A stretch of DNA of 64,000 bases from Cyanobium sp. CZS25K (GCA_030373325.1 JAUCZB010000018.1:1-64000), one strand, 5' to 3'. Positions 25,012-33,861 are shown, counted from the first letter of the stretch. A program made the numbers and translations. The notes: a model not told the origin generated them from the letters alone.

Positions 25012-26353
25012 CCACCGCCAGGCCAACGCCACTGCCGGGGATGGCGCTGGTGCGGCGGCCGCGACCGAAGCGCTCGAAGATTCGCGCCTTCTCGTTGTCC
25101 GGCACGCCGGGGCCGGAATCGATCACATGCACCACCACCCGATCGAGGCTGGCATCGAGGCGCAGCTGAATCGGGCCGGCACCGGGGTCGAATTTCTGGG
25201 CATTTTCGATCAGGTTGGCCAGGCACTGCTCGAAGCGATCGGCCTCCCCCAACGCGAAGGTGCGTGAGGCCTGGGTGGCGCCGGGGCAGATCTGCAGCCG
25301 CCCACCACAGCGTGAGCGCAGCCGCTGCGCCACCCGCTCGATCGCCTGGGCCACATCGAAGGGCTCGTAGGGCATCAGGGTGCGGTGGGCCTCGATGCGG
25401 GTGAGGGCCAGCAGATCGGCCACCAGGCGGCCCATGCGGCCCGCTTCGTCTTCGATCAAGGCCAGCTGCTCGGCCTGCTGGTCGGAAAGGTCGTGGGAGC
25501 GGCGCCGCAGGCTGCTGGCGTAGTTGCGGATCAGGCTGATGGGGGTGCGCAGTTCATGGCTCACCCCATTGGCGAAGCTGCGCTGGCGCTCCCAGGAGGC
25601 CGAGAGGCGATCGAGCAGATCGTTGAAGGCCAGAGCGATCGGCGCCAGCTCCAGGGGCTGGGCGGCCACCAGCACCCGCTGGCTGTCGAGGGTGTCGGTG
25701 CTGATCGCCTGCATGCGCTGGCCGAGATCCTCCAGGGGGGAGAGGCCCCGCAGCAGCACCGGCCGCAACAACAGCCCGGTGAACAGGGTGGCGATGCCGG
25801 CCGCCGCCACGAGCAGGATCAGCAGCAGCCGTTGCTGGGCCAGCTTCGGGCTGATGTCTTCCAGGAACCGCAGGCGCACGCTGCGGGCCCCCAGCCGGAT
25901 CGGCTGCGCACTGGTGAGATAGGTGCGCCCTCCCAGCCGAACCACCGCAACCGCCTCGGGACCACCCTTGGGGGCCGGCAGACGGGTGAGCGATACGCCG
26001 GTGGGGATGGAGAACAGACGGATCTGGTCGGCGGCGCCGTAGGGAACGCCCTGGTCGGTCTCGACCCAGCCCAGGACGTTGGGACTGATCAACTGGGCCA
26101 GGGTGGCGCTGATGGCCTCAAGGCTCCGGGGCACGGGCTGGCGCGAGAGGAGAACCTGGCGCATGTTGGCGGCGGTGGCCCGGTGCTGGCTGCGCCGTTC
26201 CTGGCTGGCCAGCAGGGCCGTGGCCCCGATCAACAGGGCATAGCCGCCGAGCACGGCCAGCAAACTCAGCCCCAGCAGCCGCTGGCGGATCGAAAAGGGC
26301 TGGGGGGGCCGCCGGAAGAACCCGATCAACCCAGAAAAGGCCACGAGTTTCAT
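24899..26353 (-). CDS. Membrane sensor histidine kinase
   Basis: About 484 residues. Two membrane helices (around 25-50 and 175-200) flank a periplasmic sensor of about 120 residues; then HAMP, the dimerisation box FANGVSHELRTPISLIRNYAS with the phospho-His, N box NLIENAQKF, G1 DSGPGVPD, F IFERFGRG and G2 GSGVGLAVV. It is convergent with the two response regulators and overlaps the second by 113 bp at the 3' ends. Organisation resembles cyanobacterial ManS/ManR-like metal sensing, but the signal is not evident. Confidence 0.92.
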   Translation of the reverse strand: MKLVAFSGLIGFFRRPPQPFSIRQRLLGLSLLAVLGGYALLIGATALLASQERRSQHRATAANMRQVLLSRQPVPRSLEAISATLAQLISPNVLGWVETDQGVPYGAADQIRLFSIPTGVSLTRLPAPKGGPEAVAVVRLGGRTYLTSAQPIRLGARSVRLRFLEDISPKLAQQRLLLILLVAAAGIATLFTGLLLRPVLLRGLSPLEDLGQRMQAISTDTLDSQRVLVAAQPLELAPIALAFNDLLDRLSASWERQRSFANGVSHELRTPISLIRNYASSLRRRSHDLSDQQAEQLALIEDEAGRMGRLVADLLALTRIEAHRTLMPYEPFDVAQAIERVAQRLRSRCGGRLQICPGATQASRTFALGEADRFEQCLANLIENAQKFDPGAGPIQLRLDASLDRVVVHVIDSGPGVPDNEKARIFERFGRGRRTSAIPGSGVGLAVVRALMEAMGGSVSVVDGPLGGADFQLRLKAAAPLLAA

Positions 26354-26581
26354 TAGAGGATCATTAGTTCTCCACAAGATCCACCGCCAAATGGATCCTA
26401 GTGAACCATGAAAGTGCTGCCAACATGGGTATCTCGTATGAAGCCGATGTGCTCCAGATCCCAGGCGGGGCGGAGGGTTTCAAGCCTAGGAGCTCCAACG
26501 GCGCACCCCATGGCGCCACCATGGACACAGCCGCTTTCAAGGCATAGGGTGATGGAAGCCGAAGCCCTTCTGGCCCTCCCC

Positions 26582-27025
26582 ATGAACATCTCCCCAAAAA
26601 CCAAACTGGCCCTGATGCGCAACCTGCGCGAAAAGAAGAATCCCCTCCAGAAGGGCTTCACCTTGATTGAGCTGATGATCGTGGTGGCGATCGTGGGCAT
26701 TCTTTCGGCTGTGGCGCTGCCGAACTTCCTGGGTGCACGGGCTGCTGCAGATGCAGGTGCCAAAGTGGGTGAAGCTCTTGGCCTTGGCAAAGAGTGTGCC
26801 ACCTTTATTGCCTCTGGTGGTGTTGGCGTACAGCCCACCGGTACCGGGGTTACCTGTGCAACAGCGGCTGATGGAACTATCGAAAGATCCTTTACTGCTG
26901 GAGCCGCAGGTGTTAAGTGTTTGTCAGATACCTCCGTGGCCGACGATAACACTGTTACGGTCACCATCACTGGTGCCACTAATGCCACCAACCTCGGCGC
27001 GATCAGTTGCGCCTTCAGCAGCTGA
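26582..27025 (+). CDS. Type IV pilin-like protein (PilA family)
   Basis: 147 residues with a class III leader and the prepilin peptidase site KG/FTLIELMIVVAIVGILSAVALPNFL: Gly at -1, Phe at +1, Glu at +5. The globular part is Ala/Thr/Gly-rich with three Cys, two of which could form the C-terminal disulfide loop. The leader is long (about 25 residues) if the ATG at 26582 is used; an ATG at 26615 would give a normal-length leader. It is followed by a strong terminator and then genes for a glycosyltransferase and a methyltransferase. Confidence 0.9.
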   Translation: MNISPKTKLALMRNLREKKNPLQKGFTLIELMIVVAIVGILSAVALPNFLGARAAADAGAKVGEALGLGKECATFIASGGVGVQPTGTGVTCATAADGTIERSFTAGAAGVKCLSDTSVADDNTVTVTITGATNATNLGAISCAFSS

Positions 27026-27060
27026 GCCTGGTGCGGGTTTACCGCCATTAAGGCTCATCA

Positions 27061-27087
27061 AGCGGAGGGAAACCTCCGCTTTTTTTC
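27061..27087 (+). terminator. Rho-independent terminator after the pilin gene
   Basis: 8-bp stem AGCGGAGG / CCTCCGCT with loop GAAA, followed by seven T. It lies 36 bp after the pilin stop. The following 200 bp up to the TPR gene contain no recognisable gene. Confidence 0.9.
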
Positions 27088-27286
27088 TGCTGACTCTTAC
27101 ATCCTGTCCAACAAAGATTTTAGCCCCCCCCTACGAAATCGATCTGGCATTAACTTCTAGGCCTTCCCAACATTGCTGGTGACAATCCGACCTTGGTACG
27201 TGGCGCGGTGAAGCTGATCTGACAGACTGAGTGCGGTAGAACTGCATTCGCCGTAAATCGTTCCAATACCCCCACCCTCTTCATCC

Positions 27287-29473
27287 ATGGCTGATGATGC
27301 AGTTCCCCCTGCTGAAGATCGCTCCGAGGCCATGGCACTTTATCTTCAGGCGAAGGGGTATTTCGAGTCAGCACGTTATCGGGAGGCCATCCGATGCCTC
27401 TCCCCCCTCCGCTCCGATGCGATCTATGGACTGAAAGCCAATGCAAACATCGGCAGCTGTCTCCTGATGCTGGGGCTGCCCCGCCCTTCGTTGCTGTTTC
27501 TCGATCGTGCCCTGCGGCAGGATCCCAGATACCTCCCAGCCCTGCTCAGCCGGCTCAAGGCACTCAGTGTGCAGCAGCGCCACGAGGACGTGATGGAACT
27601 CGCTGAGAAACTCCTAGGGAGCTGCCTGCAGGAGGACGAAGAGGAGGTCTGGCGTCTGTGGGCGGCGTCCCTGCGCGCCACCGCTCGCGAGGAGGATGCC
27701 CTGGAGGTGGTGCGGCGCTGGCTGAGCCGGCTTCCCCTCAGCCTTGAAGGGCATCTGCTGGAAGCGGAACTTCTTTCTGAGCGGGGGGACAATGAGCAGG
27801 CCGTGCGCAGCCTCGGAAAAGCCCTTCGCCTCGGCCCTGCATCCGAAAAAGTTTATTCGCACCTGAGCGTCGTCATGATCCGAATGAGACGCCATGAGGC
27901 GGCTCTGCAGTATGTCGACAAGGCGCTGCAGTTCGTTCCGGAATCGTTCATCTACCACTGCCGGCGGGGGAGGCTCCTGCAGCTGACTGGCGACTGGAGA
28001 GGCGCCGCAGCGTCCTACGCGAAGGTGGCTTCAATGCGTCCACACTCCGCCACCTACCATCTCAACCATCATCTGATACTGCCGGGCATTCCAGCAAGCC
28101 GGGAGGAGATCGATGAGGCACGCTGCCGCTTCCTTGATGGGCTTTCGCTGGTGGAGAGCAACCCTGCGCTGCGGCTGGAGGTGGGCGATGAGGCGATTCC
28201 GCACACCTTCGAGCTCGCTTATCACAACCAGAACGACCGCAGGCTGCTGGAGCGCTACATCGACCTCATGCGGAGGCTTTGCCAGCCTCTGCTCCAGCAG
28301 GTCCGCCAGAGTCACGTCGCCGCTACCCAGGCCAGGCCGGCGGGAGGGGGAAAGCGGCTGCGAATCGGCTTTCTCTCCCAGCACTTCTACGGCCACAGCA
28401 ACACAATCGCCTTCTCTGGCCTGATCCGCCATCTGGACCGCCAACAGTTCGAAGTGGTTCTGATTCACACGCCACATTCCAAGCAAGACGCGGTTCGTAA
28501 CAGCCTCGATGCTATTAGCGATACCGTCATCCAGTTGACTGAGGATTATGCCGATGTCTACCAGGCACTGATAAACGCAGAACTGGATATTCTTTTCTTT
28601 ACCGATCTTGGCATGAATCCCAATGAATTCATTCTGCCCTTTCTATGCACTGCACCCATCCAGATCACTGGCTGGGGAATCCCCCATACATCCGGTATCC
28701 GTGAGATTGACTACTATATATCTTCTGCGCAACTGGAGCCGCCCGGTGAGGAGGAGCAGTACACCGAAACGCTGATCCGGCTGCCCGGTGGCCTCCCCTG
28801 CCACTTCGAGGACGCAGGCCTGAGTCTCACACCACTGCCCCGTGAGTACTTCTTTCTTCCTCCAGGAGACACTCTGGTGGGCTGTCTGCAGGGCCTGCAC
28901 AAGCTACATCCTGATTTTGATCTGCTCCTCGAGAAGATTGCCCAGGCGAATCCGGAGGTTGCCTTTGTCTTCGTGGAAGACTTCATACCATCGAGAACCA
29001 GACTTTTCCTGGAGCGGCTCTCAAGGACGGCTCCCTCTGTGAGAGAGCGCTGCATCCCTTTGGCCTTCATGGGCCGCGGTGAGTACCACGCCCTCTGCAA
29101 CTGTCTCGATCTGCTGCTCGATCCCATATATTATGGATCCGGCATCACCTTTTTCGAGGCCTGCTTTGTCGGCACTCCCATCGTCACCCTGGAAGGATCG
29201 AATTTACGCTCTCGCGTCGTTGCCTGCGGCTACCGCGAATTGGGCATCGACGAACCACCGATCGTCACGAGCGCAGAGGACTATGTCCGCCTGGTGGGCG
29301 AACTCTGCAACGACTCGGAACGACGAAACAAGCTCAAAACCGCGATCCTGGCAAACAACCATCGAGTGTTTAATCGGATGGATTATGTTCGCCACTTTGA
29401 AGCGTTCTGCGTTCAGGCCGTGAACACCAACTGCCAAGGGGAAGGAGGCCGCACGAGCGCTATCACACATTGA
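27287..29473 (+). CDS. TPR protein with GT41-like (SPINDLY/OGT) glycosyltransferase domain
   Basis: 728 residues. The first 280 form about seven TPR units (for example AIRCLSPLRSDAIYGLKANANIGSC, AALQYVDKALQFVPESFIYHCRRG). Residues from about 350 match the O-GlcNAc-transferase-like catalytic region: RIGFLSQHFYGHSNTIAFSGLIRHLDR, DILFFTDLGMNPNEFILPFLCTAPIQITGWG, and the donor-binding end DLLLDPIYYGSGITFFEACFVGTPIVTLEG. Bacterial members glycosylate Ser/Thr of surface or pilus proteins or act on glycans. Its position beside a pilin and a methyltransferase suggests protein modification at the cell surface. Confidence 0.88.
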   Translation: MADDAVPPAEDRSEAMALYLQAKGYFESARYREAIRCLSPLRSDAIYGLKANANIGSCLLMLGLPRPSLLFLDRALRQDPRYLPALLSRLKALSVQQRHEDVMELAEKLLGSCLQEDEEEVWRLWAASLRATAREEDALEVVRRWLSRLPLSLEGHLLEAELLSERGDNEQAVRSLGKALRLGPASEKVYSHLSVVMIRMRRHEAALQYVDKALQFVPESFIYHCRRGRLLQLTGDWRGAAASYAKVASMRPHSATYHLNHHLILPGIPASREEIDEARCRFLDGLSLVESNPALRLEVGDEAIPHTFELAYHNQNDRRLLERYIDLMRRLCQPLLQQVRQSHVAATQARPAGGGKRLRIGFLSQHFYGHSNTIAFSGLIRHLDRQQFEVVLIHTPHSKQDAVRNSLDAISDTVIQLTEDYADVYQALINAELDILFFTDLGMNPNEFILPFLCTAPIQITGWGIPHTSGIREIDYYISSAQLEPPGEEEQYTETLIRLPGGLPCHFEDAGLSLTPLPREYFFLPPGDTLVGCLQGLHKLHPDFDLLLEKIAQANPEVAFVFVEDFIPSRTRLFLERLSRTAPSVRERCIPLAFMGRGEYHALCNCLDLLLDPIYYGSGITFFEACFVGTPIVTLEGSNLRSRVVACGYRELGIDEPPIVTSAEDYVRLVGELCNDSERRNKLKTAILANNHRVFNRMDYVRHFEAFCVQAVNTNCQGEGGRTSAITH

Positions 29474-29497
29474 TCTTCATTTACACTGTCAACAGCC

Positions 29498-30241
29498 ATG
29501 ACTGATACTCCAAGCGGAATCCAGGAACATTCCTTCTCCAATGCTTCGGCACGACGCCTAAACGCGTTGCTGGCAGCGTTTCACTCTCCAACACGCTACC
29601 TGGAGGTGGGTGTCGAGACTGGGCAGACTTTCTTTGAGGTTTCCGCAGAATTCAAGACAGCCGTTGACCCCAAGTTCTTGTTTGACCGCGAGACGGTACC
29701 CAATGGAGAATCAATCGAACTGTTTGAAATCACCAGCGACAGCTTTTTCTGCGATGTCAAGCGAGATTTCAAATACGACATCGTTTTCCTGGATGGACTG
29801 CACACCTGGGACCAGACTTATCGCGATTTCTGCAATGCTCTTCTCCTTACCCACGAGCGCTCGATCATTCTTCTGGACGACATTTTTCCCACGGATGTCT
29901 TTTCATGCAATCGAGATCAGCTTGAGGCGGTGATGATGCGTCAGTTCATGACCAATGACCCCAGCCCTGCCTGGCACGGAGACACCTATAAAGTCATTCC
30001 ACTCATTCGGACATTCCATCCTCTTCTTAGCTACTGCACTATCATCACCGATGGAAATCCTCAGGCTCTAGTGTGGCGCTCTCCACAGTCAGCAATCGCG
30101 TCGCCAATCCTCAAGGATATTGGTGAACTGAATATGCCATCATTGGATTATCTCTGGTTTCTTCGCCATCAGCAAAGCTTCAATCTGATGAACGAACAGG
30201 AGGCTCTGGCTTTGGTCATCAACTCGCTTCAGCTCGGCTGA
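29498..30241 (+). CDS. SAM-dependent methyltransferase-like protein
   Basis: 247 residues. RYLEVGVETGQTFFEV is a Rossmann motif I, DIVFLDGLHTWDQTYRDFCNALLLTHERSIILLDDIFP has the motif-post-II layout of class I glycan- or O-methyltransferases found with cyanobacterial glycosyltransferases. It starts 24 bp after the GT41-like gene and is probably co-transcribed. The GC content is lower than that of its neighbours, suggesting a horizontally acquired surface-modification pair. Confidence 0.75.
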   Translation: MTDTPSGIQEHSFSNASARRLNALLAAFHSPTRYLEVGVETGQTFFEVSAEFKTAVDPKFLFDRETVPNGESIELFEITSDSFFCDVKRDFKYDIVFLDGLHTWDQTYRDFCNALLLTHERSIILLDDIFPTDVFSCNRDQLEAVMMRQFMTNDPSPAWHGDTYKVIPLIRTFHPLLSYCTIITDGNPQALVWRSPQSAIASPILKDIGELNMPSLDYLWFLRHQQSFNLMNEQEALALVINSLQLG

Positions 30242-30568
30242 CCGCTGAATCAGAGCGTTCCTACCCACATCTCCGTCTCCACCCGCTGGGCTCCAGGGCG
30301 GCCTCCAGTCCGGGCAGGCTGGGGCCATCCAGCAGCACCTGTTATAGGCCGCACCGTATCCTCACCCGCCGGCACTGCGCTCGGAGGGCTGTCTGCCGTG
30401 TAGGTGATCGATCCGGCGGGGGTCTGCAGCTGCCGCACCAGCATCTCCACCAGCGAGAAGCGCGCCTGGGGGTCCCGCCTGTCTTGTGTCCAAGGGATGG
30501 ACGCCACCAGCCAGCCTGAAAGGCGCGGGAAACGCCAGTAGGATGCCTGTTCTGCTTGCGCTGGGGCC
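30242..30568. other. No confident gene (degenerate DNA)
   Basis: The stretch between the methyltransferase gene and the Uma2 relic has no ORF with a recognisable motif. A minus-strand reading (containing RFSLVEMLVRQLQTPAGSI) looks protein-like for about 40 residues but has no start and no family I can name, so it may be the remains of a lost gene. The last 40 bp, ending TGCGCTGGGGCC, match the leader of the intact Uma2 gene at 39203. Confidence 0.4.
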
Positions 30569-31063
30569 ATGACGGGTGCATCTCCGGCTCCCTGCCGGGA
30601 TGCCTTGGCGCCCTTCCGCCTCACGGATGATCGGCGCCTGAGCCCCGATCAATTCGCCGCCGTGTGCATCGCCAACCCCGAGGCGGTGCTGGAACTCAGC
30701 GCCGAAGGCCATCTCATCCACATGACGCCCACAGGCGGTGAAACCGGCGCCCGCAACAGCCGTCTGTTGATGCGCCTGCTGGCCTGGGCCGACCGCGTGG
30801 GCGGCTGGCGGGTGTTCGATAGCTCTACGGGCTTCCGTCTACCCGTATCCGCAAGGCTTCTCCGCAGGAGGTGGCTCGGTGCTCAGCACCGTGGCCTCAC
30901 CGCCCTGCGCCGCAAGATGGCCGCCTACCAGGCCAATGGCGCCCAAATCTGGAGCAACGAGGCCAATGGCGAACCCCAGCGCCTCGTTGGGGCCAACGCG
31001 CTGGAGGCAGGCGAGGGATTCCCCGGGCAGAAGCTGAAGTTTGCGGAGATCTGGGAGGCCTGA
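30569..31063 (+). pseudogene. Uma2 gene with catalytic core deleted in frame
   Basis: 164 residues remain of about 209. The N-terminal half (LSPDQFAAVCIANPEAVLELSAEGHLIHM, GETGARNSRLLMRLLAW) and the C-terminal end (GLTALRRKMAAYQANGAQIW...FAEIWEA) are very close to the intact gene at 39203. The block holding the conserved DGSVLSPDASLV and DLLVELASPGD motifs is gone, replaced by about 15 unrelated residues; a second gap removes LGWLLIPEQQAVE. The reading frame survives, so a protein could be made, but it cannot be a nuclease. Confidence 0.85.
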
Positions 31064-31256
31064 ACGATTCAGTGCACCACCTGATCGGCCAGCCGCCGCA
31101 GGCATTGATCGGCCGTGAACCATGGCCATCGCCATAGGATCAATCCATGGTGTTTCCCCGCATCAGCCACGGTGGGCACTGGGGTTCCCCCGGTTTCGTG
31201 GACACCGATCAGGGGTTCACAGGGCTGAGTGTAGGGGCAGCGATGAACCGCTGCTC

Positions 31257-32080
31257 CTAGTCGATCGGACTGATGTAGCCAATCGTTGAATGGCGCCGTT
31301 CGCGGTTGTAGTAACCCTCGATCCAGAAGGCCAGATCACGCTGCAGCTGCTGGGGTGAGATCAGCACCTCTCGATTCTCATCAAGGTCCAACTCCAGTTT
31401 GAGGGTGGAGAAGAAGCTCTCCACTACGGCGTTGTCCCAGCAGCAGCCCTTGGCGGACATGCTGCAGCTGATCTCGTGCTTGCTGAGAAGGTCGCGGTAA
31501 TCGGTGGCCCGGTACTGGCTGCCCTGGTCCGTATGCAGAATCAACTGCTCCGGTTCCACCTGGCGGTGGCCGAGGGCCCGGTGGAGGGCCTCGATCACCA
31601 GGCTGGCATCCATCCGGTGATCCAGCTTCCAGCCGACGACGCGACGACTGAACAGATCGATCCAGATGGCCAGGTACCGCCAGCCGGCGTTGGTGCGGAT
31701 GTAAGTGATGTCACCCGCCCAGCAGCGGTTCGGAGCCGGAGGCTGGAAGTCCTGCTGCAGCAGGTTCTCCACCACCCCAGCAGCCCTGCCACTGCCCTTG
31801 GAGCAGGGCCGAAACGGCTTGCGGGTCCTGGCCGTGAGCTGGGCACGACGCATGAGTCGGGCGACACGGTGGCGTCCTATCGGATGCCCTGCAGCGCGCA
31901 GTGCAGCTCCTGGTGGATCCGCGGGGATCCGTAGAAACCGCGGTGCTCCCGGAACACTGCCTTGATCTCAGCCGTGAGTCGAGCGTTCTCGGCTGCCCGC
32001 TTTCCCGGCGCTTCCTGCCGCTGCCGCCAGGCGTAGAAGCCACTGCGGGCTACGTCCAGCTGCCGGCACAACCAGGCCAC
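31257..32080 (-). pseudogene. IS3 orfB transposase, frameshifted
   Basis: The two parts read WLCRQLDVARSGFYAWRQR...FYGSPRIHQELH (31877-32080) and, in another frame, GHPIGRHRVARLMRRAQL...ID (to 31257). The catalytic rve domain is intact in the second part: AGDITYIRTNAGWRYLAIWIDL (D), ILHTDQGSQYRA (D), WDNAVVESFFSTLK (E). Relative to the usual sequence RIHxEL-RAxG, five extra bases follow GAGCTG near 31880 and put a TAG in frame. It normally forms OrfAB by -1 frameshifting with the upstream orfA. Confidence 0.88.
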
Positions 32081-32106
32081 CGAGTGTTGAGCGGAGAGCT
32101 GCTCGA

Positions 32107-32436
32107 TCAGGCGAAACCTCTCGGCGGCAGCTGCTCCTTGGCAAAGTGCGCTGCCGCCAGCCTGAAAAAATCCTTCTCCCTCCTGAGCTCACGATTCTCC
32201 TTGCGGAGCCGGTTGAGCTCGGCTCGCTCCTCGCTGGTGAGGAGCCCCTGGTCGCCAGGAGCAGCCTGGCCCCGGTCAATGCGGGCCAACCGGACCCAAC
32301 GGGCCAGGCTGCTGGAGGGAAGCCCAAGCCGCTGGGCGACGGTGTTGCAGGAGAGGCCCTCCTGCAGGCAGAGCTCCACGGCCTCCGCCTTCTGCTGCGC
32401 CGTGAACAGGCGCCTGGTTCTGGTGGGGTTGGTCAT
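32107..32436 (-). CDS. IS3 orfA (transposase DNA-binding subunit)
   Basis: 109 residues: helix-turn-helix RRLFTAQQKAEAVELCLQEGLSCNTVAQRLGLPSSSLARWVR, followed by a leucine-zipper-like coiled coil (ERAELNRLRKENRELRREKDFFRLAAAHFAKEQ). It binds the element ends. It overlaps the orfB frame, the normal IS3 arrangement. Confidence 0.92.
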   Translation of the reverse strand: MTNPTRTRRLFTAQQKAEAVELCLQEGLSCNTVAQRLGLPSSSLARWVRLARIDRGQAAPGDQGLLTSEERAELNRLRKENRELRREKDFFRLAAAHFAKEQLPPRGFA

Positions 32437-32501
32437 CGATGGACAGTCTGGTGGTCATGGCGTGACCCTTACCGACTTGTCCTCAAAACCGGGGGAACCC
32501 C

Positions 32502-32538
32502 ACTGCCACTGGCGGAAGAGCACCGCATGCATCTTGAT
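32502..32538 (-). pseudogene. AbiEii gene fragment flanking the IS3 element
   Basis: These 36 bp match 35272-35307 inside the intact AbiEii gene (encoding the region AVLFRQWQQ). They mark the former gene in which the IS3 element sits. The next 190 bp (32539-32729) contain no gene I can recognise. Confidence 0.7.
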
Positions 32539-32729
32539 TGAGCAGCCCTACACCGATGCGATCCCCAGCTCAGCAGCAGCTGCTCGGTGGCTTCACGGTG
32601 GCGCTGCAGCCCTACGCCAACGCCCGCACCATCAACCGGGCACGCCCTTCGTGAAGCTGTGGCTGTCTGGACAGGCAGTTGGAGCTGTCGCGGGGGTGAA
32701 TGACCCCCCGCAGAATCATGCCGATCGGA

Positions 32730-32900
32730 TCAGCTCTGCTGACTCGGACGGATCTCAATCCAGGGCTCTCCGTCGCGCAGATGATCCATCGCCATGGGCA
32801 GGGTGGTGGAGAGAACGTCCTGCAGGGCAGCGTGCCTGCAGTTCCCTAGGCGCAGCCAGATCACCTGCGGTGGCCGCTGGGCATCCAGCCAGATCGTCAT
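32730..32900 (-). pseudogene. DUF5615-type toxin with internal in-frame deletion
   Basis: 56 codons remain. The start MTIWLDAQ and the end PPQVIWLRLGNCRHAALQDVLSTTLPMAMDHLRDG correspond to the first strand and the last third of DUF5615 (PIN-like) proteins; the roughly 50 to 60 residues between them, which carry most conserved acidic residues, are missing. The frame is kept to a normal stop. The start overlaps the stop of the DUF433 gene (ATGA), the usual antitoxin-toxin coupling. Confidence 0.65.
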
Positions 32901-33112
32901 CCCACCAGAACGGGGTGGTCCATCTCCCGCGCTGCATAGGCCAAGGCGGCCTTCAGGTCCTCCGGTTCCAGATCAGGGAAGTCCGCCAGGATCTGCTCGC
33001 TGCTCTGCCCAGCGGCATAGAGCTCAAGGATGTCCTGCACACGGATCCGCATCCCGCGGATGCAGGGCCTGCCGCCGCACTGATCAGGGGTGTGGGTGAT
33101 GCGGGCACTCAT
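32897..33112 (-). CDS. DUF433 family antitoxin-like protein
   Basis: 71 residues matching DUF433: ITHTPDQCGGRPCIRGMRIRVQDILELYAAGQSSEQILADFPDLEPEDLKAALAYAARE. DUF433 proteins are small helix-turn-helix proteins usually paired with a DUF5615 PIN-like toxin. Here the partner exists only as a deletion derivative, so this antitoxin has probably outlived its toxin. Confidence 0.88.
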   Translation of the reverse strand: MSARITHTPDQCGGRPCIRGMRIRVQDILELYAAGQSSEQILADFPDLEPEDLKAALAYAAREMDHPVLVG

Positions 33113-33454
33113 GGGTCAAGCCTCAGCGCCTCAACCGGACAGGCTGGAATCAGGTTCAGTAGCTGGGCCATCCAGGTGCCCGTCAGCCACAACGTGAAGC
33201 TCCTGCTCCAGCTGATGTGCTGCCATGGGCAGGGAGGTCCACAGCCAGCCTCAGCTTGAGACTTGTCCTAAGCCCTGGATCTGCACCCCCTTCTCCCCCT
33301 GCCGGTGCGGCCTGCCGATCAGAACGCTGCGGGCAGACACTGGCGAGCTCATCGGCCTCCCCAGCTGCATGGGCTCGGTCAAGGAGTCGAACGACTGGAG
33401 AACTCGTCGGCGATCGGCCCGCTGACCAACTCCGCCAAGTCCCATCCGCAAGCA
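33113..33454. other. Gene remnants only
   Basis: No intact gene. Positions 33277-33318 match the Rpn-like gene at 38412-38462 (LHPLLNLLTLPVRPA) with a nine-base gap. On the minus strand 33133-33235 reads SLPMAAHQLEQELHVVADGHLDGPATEP, a protein-like fragment ending at a stop whose family I do not know. Confidence 0.5.
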
Positions 33455-33469
33455 TGTACACAATGTACA
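33455..33469. repeat. Palindrome TGTACA-CAA-TGTACA, copy 1
   Basis: A 15-bp near-palindrome in front of the AbiEii remnant; the same sequence lies at 34920-34934 and, inverted, at 39971-39985. It could be an operator of the AbiE or Uma2 genes or simply hitch-hike in the duplications. Confidence 0.6.
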
Positions 33470-33630
33470 GCCTGCAGATGGGGCTGCAACCGCTGAGGGG
33501 CGTTGCCATCAAGCCGTCAGGCCAGCACCACCACGCGCTGCGCCAGCTGCTGGAAGTATTAAAAGGATCAGAAGATGGCAGGAAGCACCGCCGTCTTGAC
33601 GTCCTGACGTCAAAGCGCTAAGGTCTTGGA

Positions 33631-33861
33631 ATGGATGAAACTAAACGGGCTACGATCTATTTCGACGCGGATGTACATCGTGCACTGCGCCTAAGAGCTG
33701 CTGCCTGTAACCGTTCAATATCGGACATGGTCAATGAAGCAGTTCGCATGACATTGGCCGAAGATGCTGATGATTTGAGAGACGCTGATCAGAGGCAAGC
33801 TGAGCCAAGCTCTGGCTTCGAAGAGTTTGTCACAAGTTTAAGAGAGAGTGGCAGAATATAG
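33631..33861 (+). CDS. Ribbon-helix-helix antitoxin
   Basis: 76 residues: KRATIYFDADVHRALRLRAAACNRSISDMVNEAVRMTLAEDADD is a typical MetJ/CopG fold, with a beta strand, helix and helix. The acidic C-terminal half would wrap the toxin. It overlaps the toxin gene by 14 bp. The pair has lower GC than its surroundings, consistent with separate acquisition. Confidence 0.9.
   Translation: MDETKRATIYFDADVHRALRLRAAACNRSISDMVNEAVRMTLAEDADDLRDADQRQAEPSSGFEEFVTSLRESGRI

Larger units (their letters stand above)
31182..32501 (-). mobile_element. IS3-family insertion sequence
   Basis: A 1,320-bp element with terminal inverted repeats GGGGTTCCCCCGGTTT...GGACA at both ends and a 3-bp target duplication ACT (31179-31181 and 32502-32504), as expected for IS3. 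It carries orfA and orfB on the minus strand. The right flank continues as a 36-bp piece of an AbiEii gene, so the element landed in an already broken AbiEii copy. orfB is frameshifted, so this copy is probably immobile unless complemented. Confidence 0.92.

Noticed and set aside
33455..33469. LexA (SOS) box
   Set aside because: TGTACACAATGTACA has five bases between the GTAC halves and a T before them, while the cyanobacterial LexA motif as I know it has four bases and a purine. The sites also lie downstream of genes.
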